From contig CP141126.1 in NCBI GenBank assembly GCA_035236585.1, positions 9,065,001-9,129,000 of the forward strand: a stretch of DNA of 64,000 bases, given 5' to 3'. Made by a program: the position numbers and the translations under genes. The notes under the pieces were generated by a model. That model made no database searches. It saw only the letters and a program-made list of their open reading frames with translations, and was not told the DNA's origin. The stretch comes from Warburgia ugandensis. Taxonomy: Eukaryota; Streptophyta; Magnoliopsida; Canellales; Canellaceae. This document shows positions 10,022-22,600 of this stretch, piece after piece (position 1 is the first letter of the stretch; each line of letters begins with the position of its first letter).

Positions 10022-13000
10022 TGTAATAACTTGCATTTTTATAATATATATATTTCTTGCATGGAATTGATAACAAAAAGCTAAATGCCTAATGGCTATA
10101 GAATGAATTGGCAAAACTCTAGAATTAGAGTTCAAGTCTCCAAAGATAACTTTTTAGAGAAATTCCCTACCCAAAGCCAGGAAGTGTCTAGGTGCAATTA
10201 ACCTAGAGAAACCTGTTAGTTGGGAAAGGATGAGGATTAAGTATTTAATTAGATTGAGATACGAGATAAAAATGAGAATGAGATAAGAAGGACTCTAGAC
10301 AATTAGGGGAAGATGAGGACACCTAACAGATATGAGATAGGATAGGAAAGAAGGAAAGTCAAATGGAATTAGGATAAGAAGGGGAGAAGAAGAAAGGATA
10401 CGTGAAACACAAAGAAAGAGGAAGACAGAGAAAGAGAGAAAAAGAAAAGAGAGAAAGGGAGAGAAAGAAAGAAAGAAAGAAAGAAAGAGGAAGAGGAAGA
10501 GGAAGAGAGAAAAAGAAAGAGAGAGAGGGAAGAAGAAGAGGAAGGATGCACCAAGGATCAGCCATACCGCACATTTTTGGATAAGAAGATCTTGTCTACG
10601 AGGTAAGGGGCATAGGAAATTATCTAAACTAGTTGGGTTTTTTTTTATAGATAGACTCATTGCTTCATACCAATATGTGTTATGTTCTTTTGTCTTTGAA
10701 AAAGGAGAAATACTATTTGAATTGTGCACATATTTCCATATGGTTTAGCATATCAAATAAATATAAGATTCGTTTATTTACATGCAACGGCATCTTCATC
10801 TTAATTTATCTCGCAAATCAGGATTTTGGGTCTAGTTGTAGGGCTTGATTGAATTTTCGATCACTCTCTTATTGTTAATGCACAGTGGCAAGGCTTTTAA
10901 ATCCTGTAATTGTTCATGGTATAGGTATGAAAATAAGAAATCAACGCTTTTGGTGTTGGATCTTCTTTGCTAAGGCCTCATGCACATATCATAAAAACAG
11001 TGTGCTAGTGTTTTGTTTTGTTTGCAAAACTTGGAGAAAAAAAACAAAAAACCCCACGGTTTTGATCTTACATGGATGGAACCTAGATTTAATTAAACTC
11101 GTTTGGTGATGGGATATAATAGGCCGAGATTGTGCAATGAATCTTATGTGGTTTAGTTTAGTGTTATGGTTTCTTTTGGTCTCACCATAACATTGACATG
11201 TTACTGTCCACTATAATGGATTCAAGAATGAAAATTTTAGTTAACTATAAATCTAAGTGGGGCACGGTTTACAAAATGTAATAGATGTAACTTATACAAA
11301 ACTTTAGAACCCATTATGCGGGAACATGTATTCATTATAGCGAGTTTTGCTACCTATTGCAAGGAAAAGGTGTAGCAGCTATTGCATGGAATATATTTGC
11401 CATTAGTATATGCATATTTACACAATGCCTAGCTTGGACATCATGCATTGCACCCAGCACTTGGGTAGTATAATCAACACAGTGCGCATGACACCCTCCA
11501 CATGACAGTAGATTTGGAAACCAAAGCTCATACATGGAACATAAAGCCTAGCACCTAGACTGCGCGCATAACAGCCAGCACATGGGTGGTGTGCTTGGCG
11601 GATAGCGCATGAGTAGGCCACATCACACCTTGCACATGATTAAACAGCTTCGCGTTTAGCCCTTAGTACCTAGCATTCATCCATTATTTCAACACACTGT
11701 TCTGATCAAACACAAAATACTGCTTCACCACACTACACCTCATTTAGGTATGGCATCAGTAGTGAGCATAAATAGGTGCACATGATGATTATTTGGTAAA
11801 CATGGTTTGATAGCTTGATATTATGTGAATTGAAAATTTTGATTCACGAATGTGAGTTCTATAATTGTGCAATGTAATTGAGCCACGGTAAGTATAATTT
11901 GTAATCAAAATAATTGCTAATTTTCTATTGAATGATACATAGTATGGTACAAGATATAATTTTAGAAATGTTGAACCATGGTTATATGCATACCTATGCT
12001 AAAGACTAGAATTAACTAGTCAATGATTATGTAAATTAAAATATGGCTTGCAAAATGAAAGTTTGTAAATTGAATTTGTATGATGTATTATGGAATGAAA
12101 AATTGTGACTCAATATGAATTCCACGAGCAAGAAAAAAAAAATGTTAATGAAGGAAAATTAGGCGACTCTAGAGAGTTGTGCCTAGCTTGAAATTAGGCG
12201 ACTTATGAGAGTTGAGCCCAGCCTTGGGCAAATTATAAGACCCCTCTAATTGCTATGCTAGAAAGATTAGTTGGCCGCTAACTTCTGAAAGTTGATACCT
12301 ACCCTAAAAGGGCCTATTGTAGAGAGTATTGTATCATGGGGAGATTGCTCTCTTGTGATCCAGTGCCCCCATGAGGACTGGTGTAGCCCGTGTAGTATCC
12401 ACGGCTGAACGTAGTTGGATGTGAGTCCTCTACGTGCATAGTATACCATATAGTTATCAGACATGGACAGACATGTCGGTCATCCTCGAGGATATTTGAT
12501 CATTGCCCAGATGGGTTTGTGGTAGGACGCTACCACGCAGTGATGTAACAGATCATGATACGTCATTATTTGATAAGTCCTATTGAGCAGGTATGTATGA
12601 TATTAGAAGGATATATTAGAAATTATTGGAAACTCTAGATTTTTATAAATGCGTGAATGCTATATAATATTCATATCACATGTAGGATTAAAACATTTAA
12701 TTGTTTGCACTACTGAAATTATAACAACACTTTTGTCATGGTTTTCAAACGGTTGGTTTAGGCATTTTCCTATTAAGTCGTCGTATTCACCCGTACAAAA
12801 CATTTCAGGTGAAGCGCGAGAAGATTAAGCAGTCAACTTGACCAAAGTAACAAAGGAGAATAAGAAGAGAAGTATGAATCAGCAATTAGTTAGATATTTT
12901 ATTTGTTATCTTTCATTTTGAAATAATGAACGAATGTCATAAGATAGGCGACTTTGATATATTCAATCTAAACCTTGATTTGAACATAAATTATTAATTG

Positions 13001-13202
13001 TTTGGGCTGTGACCAGGAAAATTCTGTAATGGTATATTTTTATTCTGCTATTATATGTGAAGGTTTTACTGTGATACCTGATAGAAGGTGAAATTGAGAA
13101 AAATAAGTACGTAATATATATTTATAAAAAAAAATCCTGCAGGAAAGTTTGAATTTTCAAATTTTATTTCAAAAATCCTTTTCTAAAACCCGGGTCGCCA
13201 CA
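10022..13202 (+). mobile_element. Solo LTR E (long gypsy-type LTR) inserted in the LINE
   Basis: A 3,181-bp sequence starting TGTAATAACTTGC and ending AACCCGGGTCGCCACA, flanked by a perfect 5-bp target duplication TGAAG (10017-10021 and 13203-13207). The 3' end resembles those of families A and C (CCCGGGTCG / CCCGGGTCA), so it is placed in the same broad lineage; the plus orientation is inferred from that. There is no coding region, so it is a solo LTR. It includes a long purine tract at about 10380-10550. Short open frames here are repeat shadows. Confidence 0.85.
10380..10550 (+). repeat. Purine-rich (GAAA/GA)n microsatellite tract
   Basis: About 170 bp that is almost entirely A and G, with (gaaa)n near 10460-10490 and (ga)n segments on either side. 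It lies in the left part of solo LTR E. The 144-aa minus-strand frame across it (10295-10729) is only Ser/Leu/Phe low complexity from this tract. Confidence 0.9.
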
Positions 13203-13207
13203 TGAAG

Positions 13208-14060
13208 GCCTTGCAAGGACATTTCAAAACAGCCAGACTTCTTCAATGTTATCACGAGAGTACGTTTCCGGCTGGACCTTTGGAGTTAGAACCAAAGCCT
13301 TACAGAATCTTTCGGACTATTATTTAGAGCAACTGTTTATGTGGACGGAAAAGTGAAAGATATTATACCACTTCATGCACCTGGTTTGACATGCAATATC
13401 TACTTGGGGCATCGACTCTGGGGGCTAGAAGAAGAGCAATATGAACTTTTGTTTGGACATGCTTGAAAAGGTAGTGACATATCCCAAGGAAGTTGATAAA
13501 ATTATTGATAAGGTCCATCCTCAAAAATGAAAGTAATTCATCCAACTGTTTCAAACCTACTATCATGAGAATCAATTAAGGATTGACTAAATTCTAGAAA
13601 AATCAAGATCTGAAAATCAGGATTTGATTTAGAGGAAAATCAGCAATTCTGATTCTCTGGACTTCTATAAATTAGAATCAGAACCGAAGTTATAAATCTT
13701 TGCATCGCTCTCTAGAGTAAAAACTCTCTCCCTCTTGTGGATGTAGGCCAAATAGGCAGAACCATGTAAATTCTGGTCTCTCTTTGTGTGTGCTATTCAA
13801 ACTAGGAAATATGACAAATGTTTTTGTACCAATTTTATTTGGAATTTGCCTGCACCTCAAAAAAGGGCAGTCCCGGTGCACGAAGCTCCTGCCTATGTGG
13901 AGCCGGGACAGCTCTACCCTATTCTAAGTAGGCAGCTCTACCCTGCATTTTTGCAAGAGGCTGATTTCACGCCTTGAACTCGTGACTTCAAGGTCACATG
14001 AAGACAACTTTTACCATTGCACTAAGGCTCTATTCCTAGCCTTACTGTAAGGTGTAAATT
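13208..14060. other. LINE remnant and intervening sequence, no gene
   Basis: Between LTR E and the RNase H-like piece. The sequence should be the continuation of the LINE, but little is recognisable before 14060 apart from the SINE at 13861-14032. No independent gene is supported. Confidence 0.5.
13861..14032 (-). repeat. Au SINE, minus strand, internally rearranged
   Basis: The reverse complement carries the Au SINE head (agccttagtgcaatggtaaa) and tail (ggtgcac near 13875). In the middle a short segment, cagctctaccct, is repeated, replacing part of the normal core. Confidence 0.82.
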
Positions 14061-14195
14061 TTTTGGAAACCTGCCATTCTCTCCTTCAATTTGGTGCCTT
14101 TGGCCAGATCGAAATGCTCTTTGCATCAAAAGAAAAGCACAATCTATCAATATGGTTAAAAGAGCGTTGCTTCTTGGGCCTCATCATGCTCGGAG

Positions 14196-14444
14196 TTGAA
14201 AGATTACCCTCCAAGTGAAATTAGCCGAAAATGGTTAGAAATTGTAAGTATTGGCAAGAGACAAGAAAAAGCAAAGACTAGATGGGAAGCCCCTCCACAT
14301 GGCTGGTTTAACCTGAACTTCGATGGCGCCTGCTTCGGAAATCTTGGCATGTCGAGCGTTGGTGATGGTCTAAGGAATGAATTTGGAGAAATTATATTTG
14401 ATTATGCTGGACCTATTGCGATTTCTGATTCAAATGAAGCATAA
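14196..14444 (+). pseudogene. LINE-encoded RNase H-like domain remnant
   Basis: An 82-codon open frame with the pattern GWFNLNFDGACFGNLGMSSV then GLRNEFGEIIFDYAGPI and SDSNEA. This matches the start of the plant RVT_3/RNase H-like domain (NFDGA-aspartate and the D-SNEAE helix) found at the C-terminus of many plant LINEs. Upstream, IWCLWPDRNA (near 14090) belongs to the same LINE. The frame ends before the rest of the domain and is followed by a SINE fragment. It could also derive from a domesticated RNase H-like gene, but the LINE context makes that less likely. Confidence 0.75.
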
Positions 14445-14539
14445 CTGAAGTCGCTTGTTGCTCGACTTCAAATATGACACTTGCACGACTCTAAAAAGGA
14501 CAGCCTTGAAGCATGAAACTCAGGCGTATGAGGAGCTTA

Positions 14540-14645
14540 GGGAAAGGGTGGACCACAACGGTCATTTTGCAAGAGGCTGTTTTCACTCCTTGAACTCGTG
14601 GCTTCAAGGTCATACGACGACAACTCATTGCGCCAAGGCTCTCCA
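14540..14645 (-). repeat. Au SINE fragment, minus strand
   Basis: The reverse complement begins with the Au head (gagccttggcgcaatgag) and continues through the B-box (cgagttcaagg) to the core (ggtccaccc type). The 3' tail is missing. Confidence 0.78.
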
Positions 14646-14939
14646 CTTAAAATCGAACAAGACTCCCGATTTTGGCTTTTCTCTTTTTGAGCCTCACTGT
14701 AAATTGGATAGTTCGTTTATAAGGCCAACGGTAGGGGTTTCTCTCCCATCAAATGAATGGTTTTGATTACTTAGAAAACTTTTAAAAGTGGGGCCAATTT
14801 TGCATTTTTCATAACGTGGTTGACACAACTGCCATACAACTAGATGTACCAAATAATCTTTCTCCCTTTCGCTCTCACCCACAAACTTCTTTTCTGGCTG
14901 CATAGGATTAGTATACATAAATCACTAACTAATACAAAT

Positions 14940-16560
14940 ATAATAGAAAAGAGTTGTCTTTTCTAGTTCTGTTGCAATGACTTTACGCAATCAATCAATC
15001 GGATTATATAGATATCCCCTCGACACAAAAGGTCATGGAAAGGATCTTGGATATTTCAACAACTCCTTATCCATTTCAAGAATCAATTCTATTAAACTAT
15101 TCATTGAATCGTGGAAGGGGACAAAATCTGATTGTGAATAAAATATTCGATCATCAAAGTTCAAAAAAACGAATTCTGGCATGGACATTTGAGCTCCTTT
15201 ATCTACAATAAATAGATATCAATGCTTCCAAAAGCCTCATCCCGATATTTATGTTATGAAAGAGTACGAAAAAAAGAAGAAGATAATTTTCTTATTTTAT
15301 TTGATCGGATCGGAAAGAAACTTTTGGATTGTTGAATCACAGATGAAAAATATATAAACGCTACAAAGTAAGGGAACCATTATAGTATTTTTTTTATTCC
15401 TCCGAAAGAAAGGATGGTAAATGGATATTAAATGGTTTGGGTCTAATGGATTATATTTGTCTCTTTCTTTGATAGAAGGAAAAAGGAAATTCCATTCTTT
15501 TTTTATTAGTATAATATTGCTCTTTTTGTGTCTTCCTGCTGCTTGTTTTGCTCATCCTGCGCATTCCCCTCAATAATATTGACACTCTTCAATTTTACAT
15601 TTTGTCCTTGCTTCATAAAAAAGTGGAATTTAGACCTTTTTTTCTTTCTAGGTCATGCGAAACAGGCCAATCCAAGATCGTACTATTCCTATACAAAGAC
15701 AACAGTGGCTAGGCACCATAGACCTTGTTCAATAATTAGAACACATTAGTTGTCTGCTCTCCGATTGGGCATCAAAGGTCAGAGAAGGGCAATCACTTAT
15801 TCTTAAAACCAGCATTCTTAAGGCCAAAGAGTTGAGCAAGGACCCTATTAGTAAGCGGCAAGAATTGCTCTTCTAAACCCTATGACTAAGACGAGAGTTG
15901 GATACGAGAGTGATTCTACGCTTTCCACCAAGCCTGCAAGAAAACAAGCATAAATATCGTTTGAGAAGGACATTGCCTTTCATTGATCCCAAGAGAGCTG
16001 TTGAACAATTTCGTTGCCTATATGCCTATATATAGAATGAACAATCACTTAATCATAGCAAAATAGGCACCACCGTCTTTGCTTGCATCTCTTAGTCTTC
16101 TTCTTCAAGAAAGTGTCCCCGGCCTCGCCCCTTACTCTAATACTACTATACCAATAAATAAAGGCTAATAGGGCACGTATTAAGGGAAGGGCCATAGTCT
16201 CTTGCTACTCTCTCTAGAGGAGTTCAAAGGGACGGGGAGTAATCTATTATTCATTAAATGAATGTGTATCATTAATATAGATTGTTTCTATTTAATCATT
16301 TCATTCACGGGGAGTTGGATGAGATAAAACTCTCATGTTTGGTTTTGCAGTAGAGATGGAGTTGAGAAAGAAATATCAACTATAAACCCAAAAAGAATTA
16401 GATTTCATAAATAACGTAGAGGAAGAATGAAAGGAATATCTTATCGAGGCAATTATATTTGTTTCGGTAGATATGCTCTTTAGGCACATGAACCTGCTTA
16501 CATCACATGCAGACAAATAGAAGCTCCGAAGCCCCTGATAACACTCTATTGCCTTAATCC
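14940..16560. other. Organelle-derived DNA patch (plastid and possibly mitochondrial)
   Basis: Composition and texture change here from the AT-rich repeat landscape to organelle-like sequence. The firm anchor is at 16300-16540, a plastid rpl16 intron end plus exon start. The stretches 14940-15500 and 15640-16260 read like plastid spacer and plant mitochondrial spacer, but I could not assign them to named genes. The whole may be one mitochondrial segment carrying plastid DNA, or several insertions. Confidence 0.5.
16296..16540 (+). pseudogene. rpl16: Plastid rpl16 remnant: group II intron end plus exon 2 start
   Basis: At 16300-16370 the sequence ggatgagataaaactctcat gtttggtttt is the conserved domain V/VI end of a plastid group II intron. 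It is followed by codons reading as the start of ribosomal protein L16 exon 2: NPKRIRFHK, then GRMKGISYRGNYICFGRYAL and HEPAYITCRQIEA. Functional L16 (about 135 aa) continues with a conserved basic region, which is absent here, and the frame is disrupted by stops (after the RFHK and RYAL segments). This is a nuclear copy of organelle DNA, not a working gene. Confidence 0.85.
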
Positions 16561-17049
16561 ATTCTTTTGCTTGAATGTGTAACTGTGGTGTGCCTATCGC
16601 CCCTTTGAAACTAGTATGTTACACTCTTCGTTGATTGATTCAATTGGCGGCCTTGATATCCTATCTCTTTTGGTCTTTCTCCACAATTTTTTATACAATA
16701 TTAACTAAAAACCCTCCAAATATTTATAGGTCCCACTTGAAATTATTGTTCTAGCTTTCTAGTTGCAATTGTAAAATTTCAAGAAGTCACAATCAAATTT
16801 AACACCTTAAGGGTTAGTGACGGCAATAAGCCTCTTTGAATAATTTCTTTTACTACTCTTTTATAGATGAGTTCATATTTTATTACAACATTGGAAACAA
16901 TTTATAATGATTTATATGGCTCACTTTTTACAAAACTTTAAATATGCTTCACTTATAAAAATAATTTTCACTCCATGCAATCCTTGGCAACTTGATAGCA
17001 TATCACAACAGAATCATAATTATAGAGACAACTTAGAAATAAAACTATC
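16561..17049. other. Intergenic, no gene seen
   Basis: About 490 bp of AT-rich sequence with no recognisable coding or repeat content. Confidence 0.5.
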
Positions 17050-17059
17050 TTATTTGACC

Positions 17060-17192
17060 TGGAGGTCATGGGTTCAAAGCGTGGAATAGGCTTGCAAAAA
17101 TGCAAGGTAAGGCTGCCTACTTTAAGCCATTGTGGCCTGCCTCTTCTTTGAATCCTGCATAGGCGGGAGCTTGGTGCACCGGGGCTGCCGTT
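17060..17192 (+). repeat. Au SINE, 5'-truncated, with target duplication
   Basis: 133 bp starting at tggaggtcatgggttc and ending ggtgcaccggggctgcc. It is flanked by the 10-bp direct repeat ttatttgacc (17050-17059 and 17193-17202), a target-site duplication that shows it inserted as a truncated copy. Confidence 0.87.
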
Positions 17193-17202
17193 TTATTTGA
17201 CC

Positions 17203-18599
17203 ACTATGAGAAAACAAAAACATGCATAGCCTAAGCAACTATACTAAACACTAACTTATTTGATAATGACTGTCAGGGCCCATGTCCTTTTTATTTACAC
17301 GTCTCTTCCTATCTTCTTATCAAAGTATTGACTAAATTCACTAAAAAGTGCAAACTCTTGGAGATGCCTCTATAACTGGTTCAAGAAACAAATCATTGCC
17401 CACCCACATCTTATATTTTAACAAGTTCACGGCTTCGTTCTACCACAAAAAAAGGTTGCTTTAATAGAGTGAATCCAAAGAATGACTATAGCTAAATTCA
17501 CGGCTTCGTTTTTTTCTTTTTCTTTTTTTTTAATGTTGGACGCTTGCAGCCTCAAACTCCTGGCCTTCACAAGAGAACCTTCCACTTCTAAGCTAGAAGG
17601 CATTTCGTCTTTCCTGAGATATTTGCAAAAAAGATGCATCTACTTTGGCCTATTTGTAAATAGAGGCCTACTTTTTCCATATTTATAACGACAAATTTGT
17701 AGTTTGAGATAATTGATGAGAAGAGGCTCATTATAATTTTTTGAACAGTAACTTAGTTTTTTAGTACAAAATACCAAATTATGCTTCGATATTAGAAAAA
17801 TAATTCTAAAAATTGATACATGCACCTCTCAAACAAGGCTCACTTTAGATCTTCAAAAATTAGTATTACATGGTTGATATTCCAAAGACTAAGCTCTTTA
17901 TCACGTTTGATGTATGAAAATTAGATAACTAATGATGAAATCAATACATTTGGATGATTCTACCAATCATATTGTGCCTTTGAAAAATAAAATGATATTA
18001 TTATGAATTTTTACCACACAGGCTAAAAGTATCTAATGGACTCACCATTAACTAGGTTGGAATGCACATATAGGATTTTTAAACATTGTTTGAGAAGGGT
18101 GCATGCACCTATTATTAGCTTGTTTGCAGGAGTGCATGTATTAATTTCTAGTATTATTTTGTAACATATAAAGGTAGTTTTGGTATTTTATATTGAGAAG
18201 CTAAGTTATCGTTTAAAAATTTATTCACAGTCAGCCCCTTCCCATCAATTATTCCAAATGAGAGGCTTGTGTTTATAAATGTGAAGAAAGCGAGCTTCTT
18301 TTTGCAAATATGTCAAAGTGTTTCCATCTTTCTTTGGAATTGGACTTATTTGAAATATGGAGTCCTTCATTTATGAGTACACTGCGGCCCATTTTCTGTG
18401 CTAAACGGGGGTCTTATCAAAGGTCAAAGTGCTACAAATGTCGTTGGAGGGTGGGAAATCAATGCACAGTTGCAATATGGCAAAATTAACAAGAATTTAT
18501 AGCCATTGACACGGCAAGCAATAGATCTCCCTGCGATAACCAAAGTACCTCAAATAGTAAAGTTGGCTTCGTAATTTAAAAAGTTGAGGAACAACTTTA
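17203..18599. other. Intergenic, no gene seen
   Basis: About 1.4 kb of AT-rich sequence with only short open frames and no recognisable domain or repeat family. Confidence 0.5.
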
Positions 18600-18618
18600 C
18601 AGTTTGATCATAAATGCA

Positions 18619-18795
18619 GCCCCTAGTTCTTGTGCAAGAAGCTCCTGCCTGTAGGGTCTGGGAAAAGGGCAGACCACAAGAGCTTAGAGTACATAGGCTT
18701 ATCTTGCATTTTGTAAGAAGCTGTTTTCACGCTTTAAACCTGTAAATTTAAGGTCACACGATGACAGCTTTTACCATTGTGCCAAGGCTCCCCTT
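18619..18795 (-). repeat. Au SINE, full length, with target duplication
   Basis: 177 bp on the minus strand, from the head at the right (ggagccttggcacaatgg) to the tail at the left (gcacaagaactagggg). Flanked by a 19-bp direct repeat with two mismatches (18600-18618 and 18796-18814, cag..t.atcataaatgca). Confidence 0.9.
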
Positions 18796-19039
18796 CAGTC
18801 TAATCATAAATGCAAATTATGATATTGAAATTGTGCGTGGGTTGGTGAACCACCGAACTTTTTTGTCAAGTTATTAGTATGTATTTAATGGCACATGGAG
18901 CCCCCTGACTGATTAGTCTTCTTTCTGTTTATCTGACATCCCTTCCACTTCAAGAAATGAGCTTTCCAACGAGCTAAAAACTCTCGTAAAAGTGGCTACC
19001 ATCTTAATTCGGGTAATGTGCACCGCACTTGTGAGTGAA

Positions 19040-19156
19040 GGAAGCCTTGATTTAATAGTAGAGTTGTCGTATGTGACTCTAAGTTTATAGGTTCAAAGTG
19101 TGAAAATAACCTCTTATAAAATATAAGATAAATAAAATATTCTCTTCATATAAGCC
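19040..19156 (+). repeat. Diverged Au SINE copy
   Basis: Recognisable head (gaagccttgatttaatagta), B-box-like ggttcaaagtg and core (aacctcttataaaatataag), but strongly mutated and lacking the GC-rich tail. It is an older copy, about 500 bp upstream of the LCV start codon. Confidence 0.6.
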
Positions 19157-19658
19157 TTTGGAATATGAAAGAGTCCCAATAAATGCTCGCAAACGTTCTG
19201 AGCAGCAGATGTTATTTTTTTTCATTCAGAGTAACAGTTCATGCCCTTGAGCATTTTCTTGAAAGATGCATGCCATTTGGTAATCCGCTAAAAATTAGGT
19301 AATCCGCGAGGCACGAATGCATTTGGACGATCCTAATTATGCACTCGTCAAGATTGAAATTCAAATACAAAATCAAGCCGATCGGAATCATGAATCATTA
19401 GCTAACTTGTATCGCACGGCTCCTAGCATGATGGGACCCATTAGGCGAAACTTCTCGTCGGTTTCGTCTTAAGAAAACTGTCGCGTCTCTACCGGTCCCT
19501 GTCCGCGGAGTAACAATGAGGTAATTTTTACAAAATACCAGGGGCTTTTTGGGTAAGTAAGACGGAGTAAAGGAGGTCGGCCCTCCGGCTACGTTTTACA
19601 CCTTCTGGACCTTTTCACTCCAGAGGGATATTTGTCTTCCTGCAACAGCACACTGAAA
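19157..19658 (+). promoter_or_regulatory. 5' flank and leader of the LCV gene
   Basis: About 500 bp before the start codon, becoming GC-richer towards the gene. No confident TATA box or transcription start could be placed; the 5' untranslated region probably starts within about the last 150 bp. Confidence 0.4.
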
Positions 19659-22600
19659 ATGGCGGAAGAGAAGGAATCGACGTCGTCGACGCCCTTGAGT
19701 CAGGGTGAAGATCCCGAGGATGCCGCCAAATCACCCCCTTCTCCCAGTTCTTCCACTCGAAAGGTTAGTTTCTTTCCAAATCCGCTTCTTTTTTTTTTTT
19801 TATCCTAATTACTCCTTCCATTTCTCCCTCCCTTCTATCTACTGGGTCGACGGATCTTCCTTCGGCTTACTTGACCAAGTCGTTGATTTTTTAGTTGCTA
19901 ATCAAATAATCTTGTCGGATTAGATTTTTCTGCTGTAGTTCTCGTGCAATTTGAACTCTTGACTTTATTCTGGATTCGGTAGATTGGGGGACATTTTGTT
20001 TCCCTCCACTTAGGGCTTTTGTTTCGTCATTCATCGTAAGTAGATTGTTGTTTATACAAAATTACATGTCATAACCGATTATAACGTTTGAAATTTGTTG
20101 GTAAATTATTTGTGAATATTCAATTGTAAGTTAATTTGTCCCATTAGAAGGTCTCAATTTTCCTACACATACTGTTTTGTAGATTCCTCTAGAGAAAAGC
20201 AATTTGGTAAGATGAGAATGTTCTTTTCGGGGAGTTGGATAGGATGCGCACAGTGCTCTACTGTTGGAAAAGGAATCAAATCAACCGCTGGATGGTCTTA
20301 TTTTCCATATAAAAATTGTAAAACAATTCTCCTCCATAAGGAACTCAATGAATTCCTAATAGAAAGGAAAATATTTCCCTATGAAGTTTTGGGTGGTTAT
20401 TCGTGCCGTATATGATCAATATTAATTTCACAAAGTAGTGCCTTTGTTGAGAATTCGTTTGTTCATGCCTGGACATAAAAATGCAAGATACATGTAATTC
20501 AGGCTTAAGATTCTAGATATTGGTTGGTGCAGCCGAGAGCCTAGAAGCCAGATTAAACCAAAAGGATATAGTAAGACAAGTACCATGGGATTCTTTGGCT
20601 CCAATTGTCTCATAGTTATCTCATATAATATGTGATCCCATTCAAGGCTCAACATGGGTACACTATCTCTTGCAAGAGCTCTAGTCAAATGGTTTTTCAT
20701 CTTAGAACTACTAATTGATTTCATGGCATCATAAATTGAGATGGTCGCTCCATGGGGCCATTGGACTATAGGAACTCGTTCTAGAATTTGCAGGGATTAG
20801 GAAGAAAAGCTTAATCACATCGAGTGGAGAGAAAATAATTGTCCTATCTTCATGTAGCCTCGCCTGATATCCAGCATAAAACCATTAGAACTGGATGTCC
20901 ATAGTTTGGTACCACTGATAAATGATCTCTGTACATCAAGATGCATCAATTGTCCTCTGTTACTCATTCCTTTATGAAGTTGCAGAAATGAAATCTGGAT
21001 TTGGCCTCCATGATTGTCCATATCTGTTTTAAGAGAAGGGACAAATTGCAATTGCACTTATTCTTATGCTATTGTTAACTTTTGATTTCACAAGGATAGA
21101 AATAAAAATATTTAAGTAGAACTTGAAACTCTGAAGTTAAAAATATTGCCAGAAGTTGTAATACTGCAAGACTATTCATTTTCCCATATAGCAAGACTAT
21201 AAGTCGAATCTGGACTTGCAAACTTAAGCTATGTTCTTTTCCCTCTGTATGTGAGTGGGTGCTTCTGTATTTATCTCTAAAAGCTGTACTGACTCATTTT
21301 AGTTAACAAAGCCTGATCCATGATGAGAATAGCTTTCTAATTATATAAATTTCAACCTACATTTTTCTTTCCTAAAGAGACTTAGCATCACCTGAACCCG
21401 ACAATCATTTATTGTTGAATTTGCTATCATGTTGCTTGCCATCTTTTTTTTGTAATATTTATTTTACTTTTGAAATCCAATTTGTTCTTCTGTGTGTTCT
21501 TCATATGTTTCATCTAAGATTTGGCTGATTTCTAGTTCTTAGCAATTATGCAATTTTGCTGATTGTGATGTTCATAGAGTATGATCAAACTTGGATGTGA
21601 CGAGAAAGTCCTGTCCAACTTTTATATCTTCCTGGCCTTTCTTCAATATAACATAGGTGCCCATTACTTTTAGAAAGAAAAGGGCAAAAATTTGTGCGTG
21701 TAAGAGTCAAAATTGTTGATGGATCTGTTGAATGCACATCTAAAACATGCTTGTTTTAATACTCCCTTTGATGCAAAATATTCACTTGTGAGCAGTACCA
21801 GATGGTAAAATTGTATCCAGAAGACTATATTAATGGGCATGTGAATACCTACTCTGCAGTTATGTATGTGAGTGTTTGGTATGTGGTCAAAATGAGTAGG
21901 TCAAACTTAATCTATCATATTTGTACTGCTTAATTATGAGATTATGTAAAGTTTCGGTTCTATTGGTTTGAATCATGACCCTTTCTTTTGGTCTTGATCA
22001 GGCTTGCTTTGTTGTCCTCCAAAGTTGGGTCTCAAAGAAGTTCATGACTGGATGGTGATAGTCCCAGTAATTGCTTGTAAATGTGAAATCCTTCAATCTT
22101 CTTCAGTTCTTTCACATCTTACCTTGATTTAAATTTGGTATTGCAGTGTAGTTCTCTTTCCAGTTGCGGTTACATTCTTTGTCACATGGTGGTTTATTCA
22201 GTTTGTTGATGGTTTCTTCAGCCCAATGTATGAAAGACTCGGCGTAGACATATTTGGTAAGTCTCCCAGACTTTATAGGGTAATCTTTTCCCATATGCAT
22301 CTTTTCTAAGGGAGACTGATAACTTACACCCTGTAGTGTCATAGGTTATCATGTCTGCAAAGAATAATTAGAGTTGAATTACCGTCTTTGAATGGCAGAT
22401 TGGATACTTTAAGATTGTTTTTTTTTTGTCTTTTAGAAAGTAGTTGCACTTAATGATAGAATAGTTATTAATCCTTACGTCTCCCTGTTCTATTACAACA
22501 ACAGCAAGATGATTTAATGTGATGGCAGTGGAGCATTTTCTACTGCAGCTAGATATTGAGCCTCATGTTCCATAGCTCTAAGTCCTTGTGGAGATTAAGA

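Larger units (their letters stand above)
8831..14470 (+). mobile_element. Decayed L1-like LINE, interrupted by an LTR and SINEs
   Basis: Fragments of one plus-strand non-LTR retrotransposon in the expected order. Reverse transcriptase pieces are seen at 8890-9050 (SSRGGRQGDPIFSYIFIVVA, the plant L1 RT 'GLRQGDP' block) and 9180-9340. The RT/thumb region with the 'WKNVCKSKEMGSLGAHKFKEVN' type block (20-residue core KNVCKSKEMGSLGAHKFKEV) is at 9740-10016. A linker region with IWCLWPDRNA is near 14090, and an RNase H-like domain is at 14196-14444. It is 5'-truncated and many-times broken. Later insertions are SINEs at about 9056-9140, 9560-9736 and 13861-14032, and solo LTR E at 10022-13202. It is not a functional gene. 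Confidence 0.8.

Noticed and set aside
10295-10729. 144-aa Ser/Leu/Phe-rich open frame
   Set aside because: Caused by the purine microsatellite in solo LTR E; low complexity only.
14196-14444. Stand-alone host RNase H-like gene
   Set aside because: The upstream segment (IWCLWPDRNA) is LINE sequence, and the frame ends before the catalytic domain is complete, so a LINE remnant is the simpler reading.
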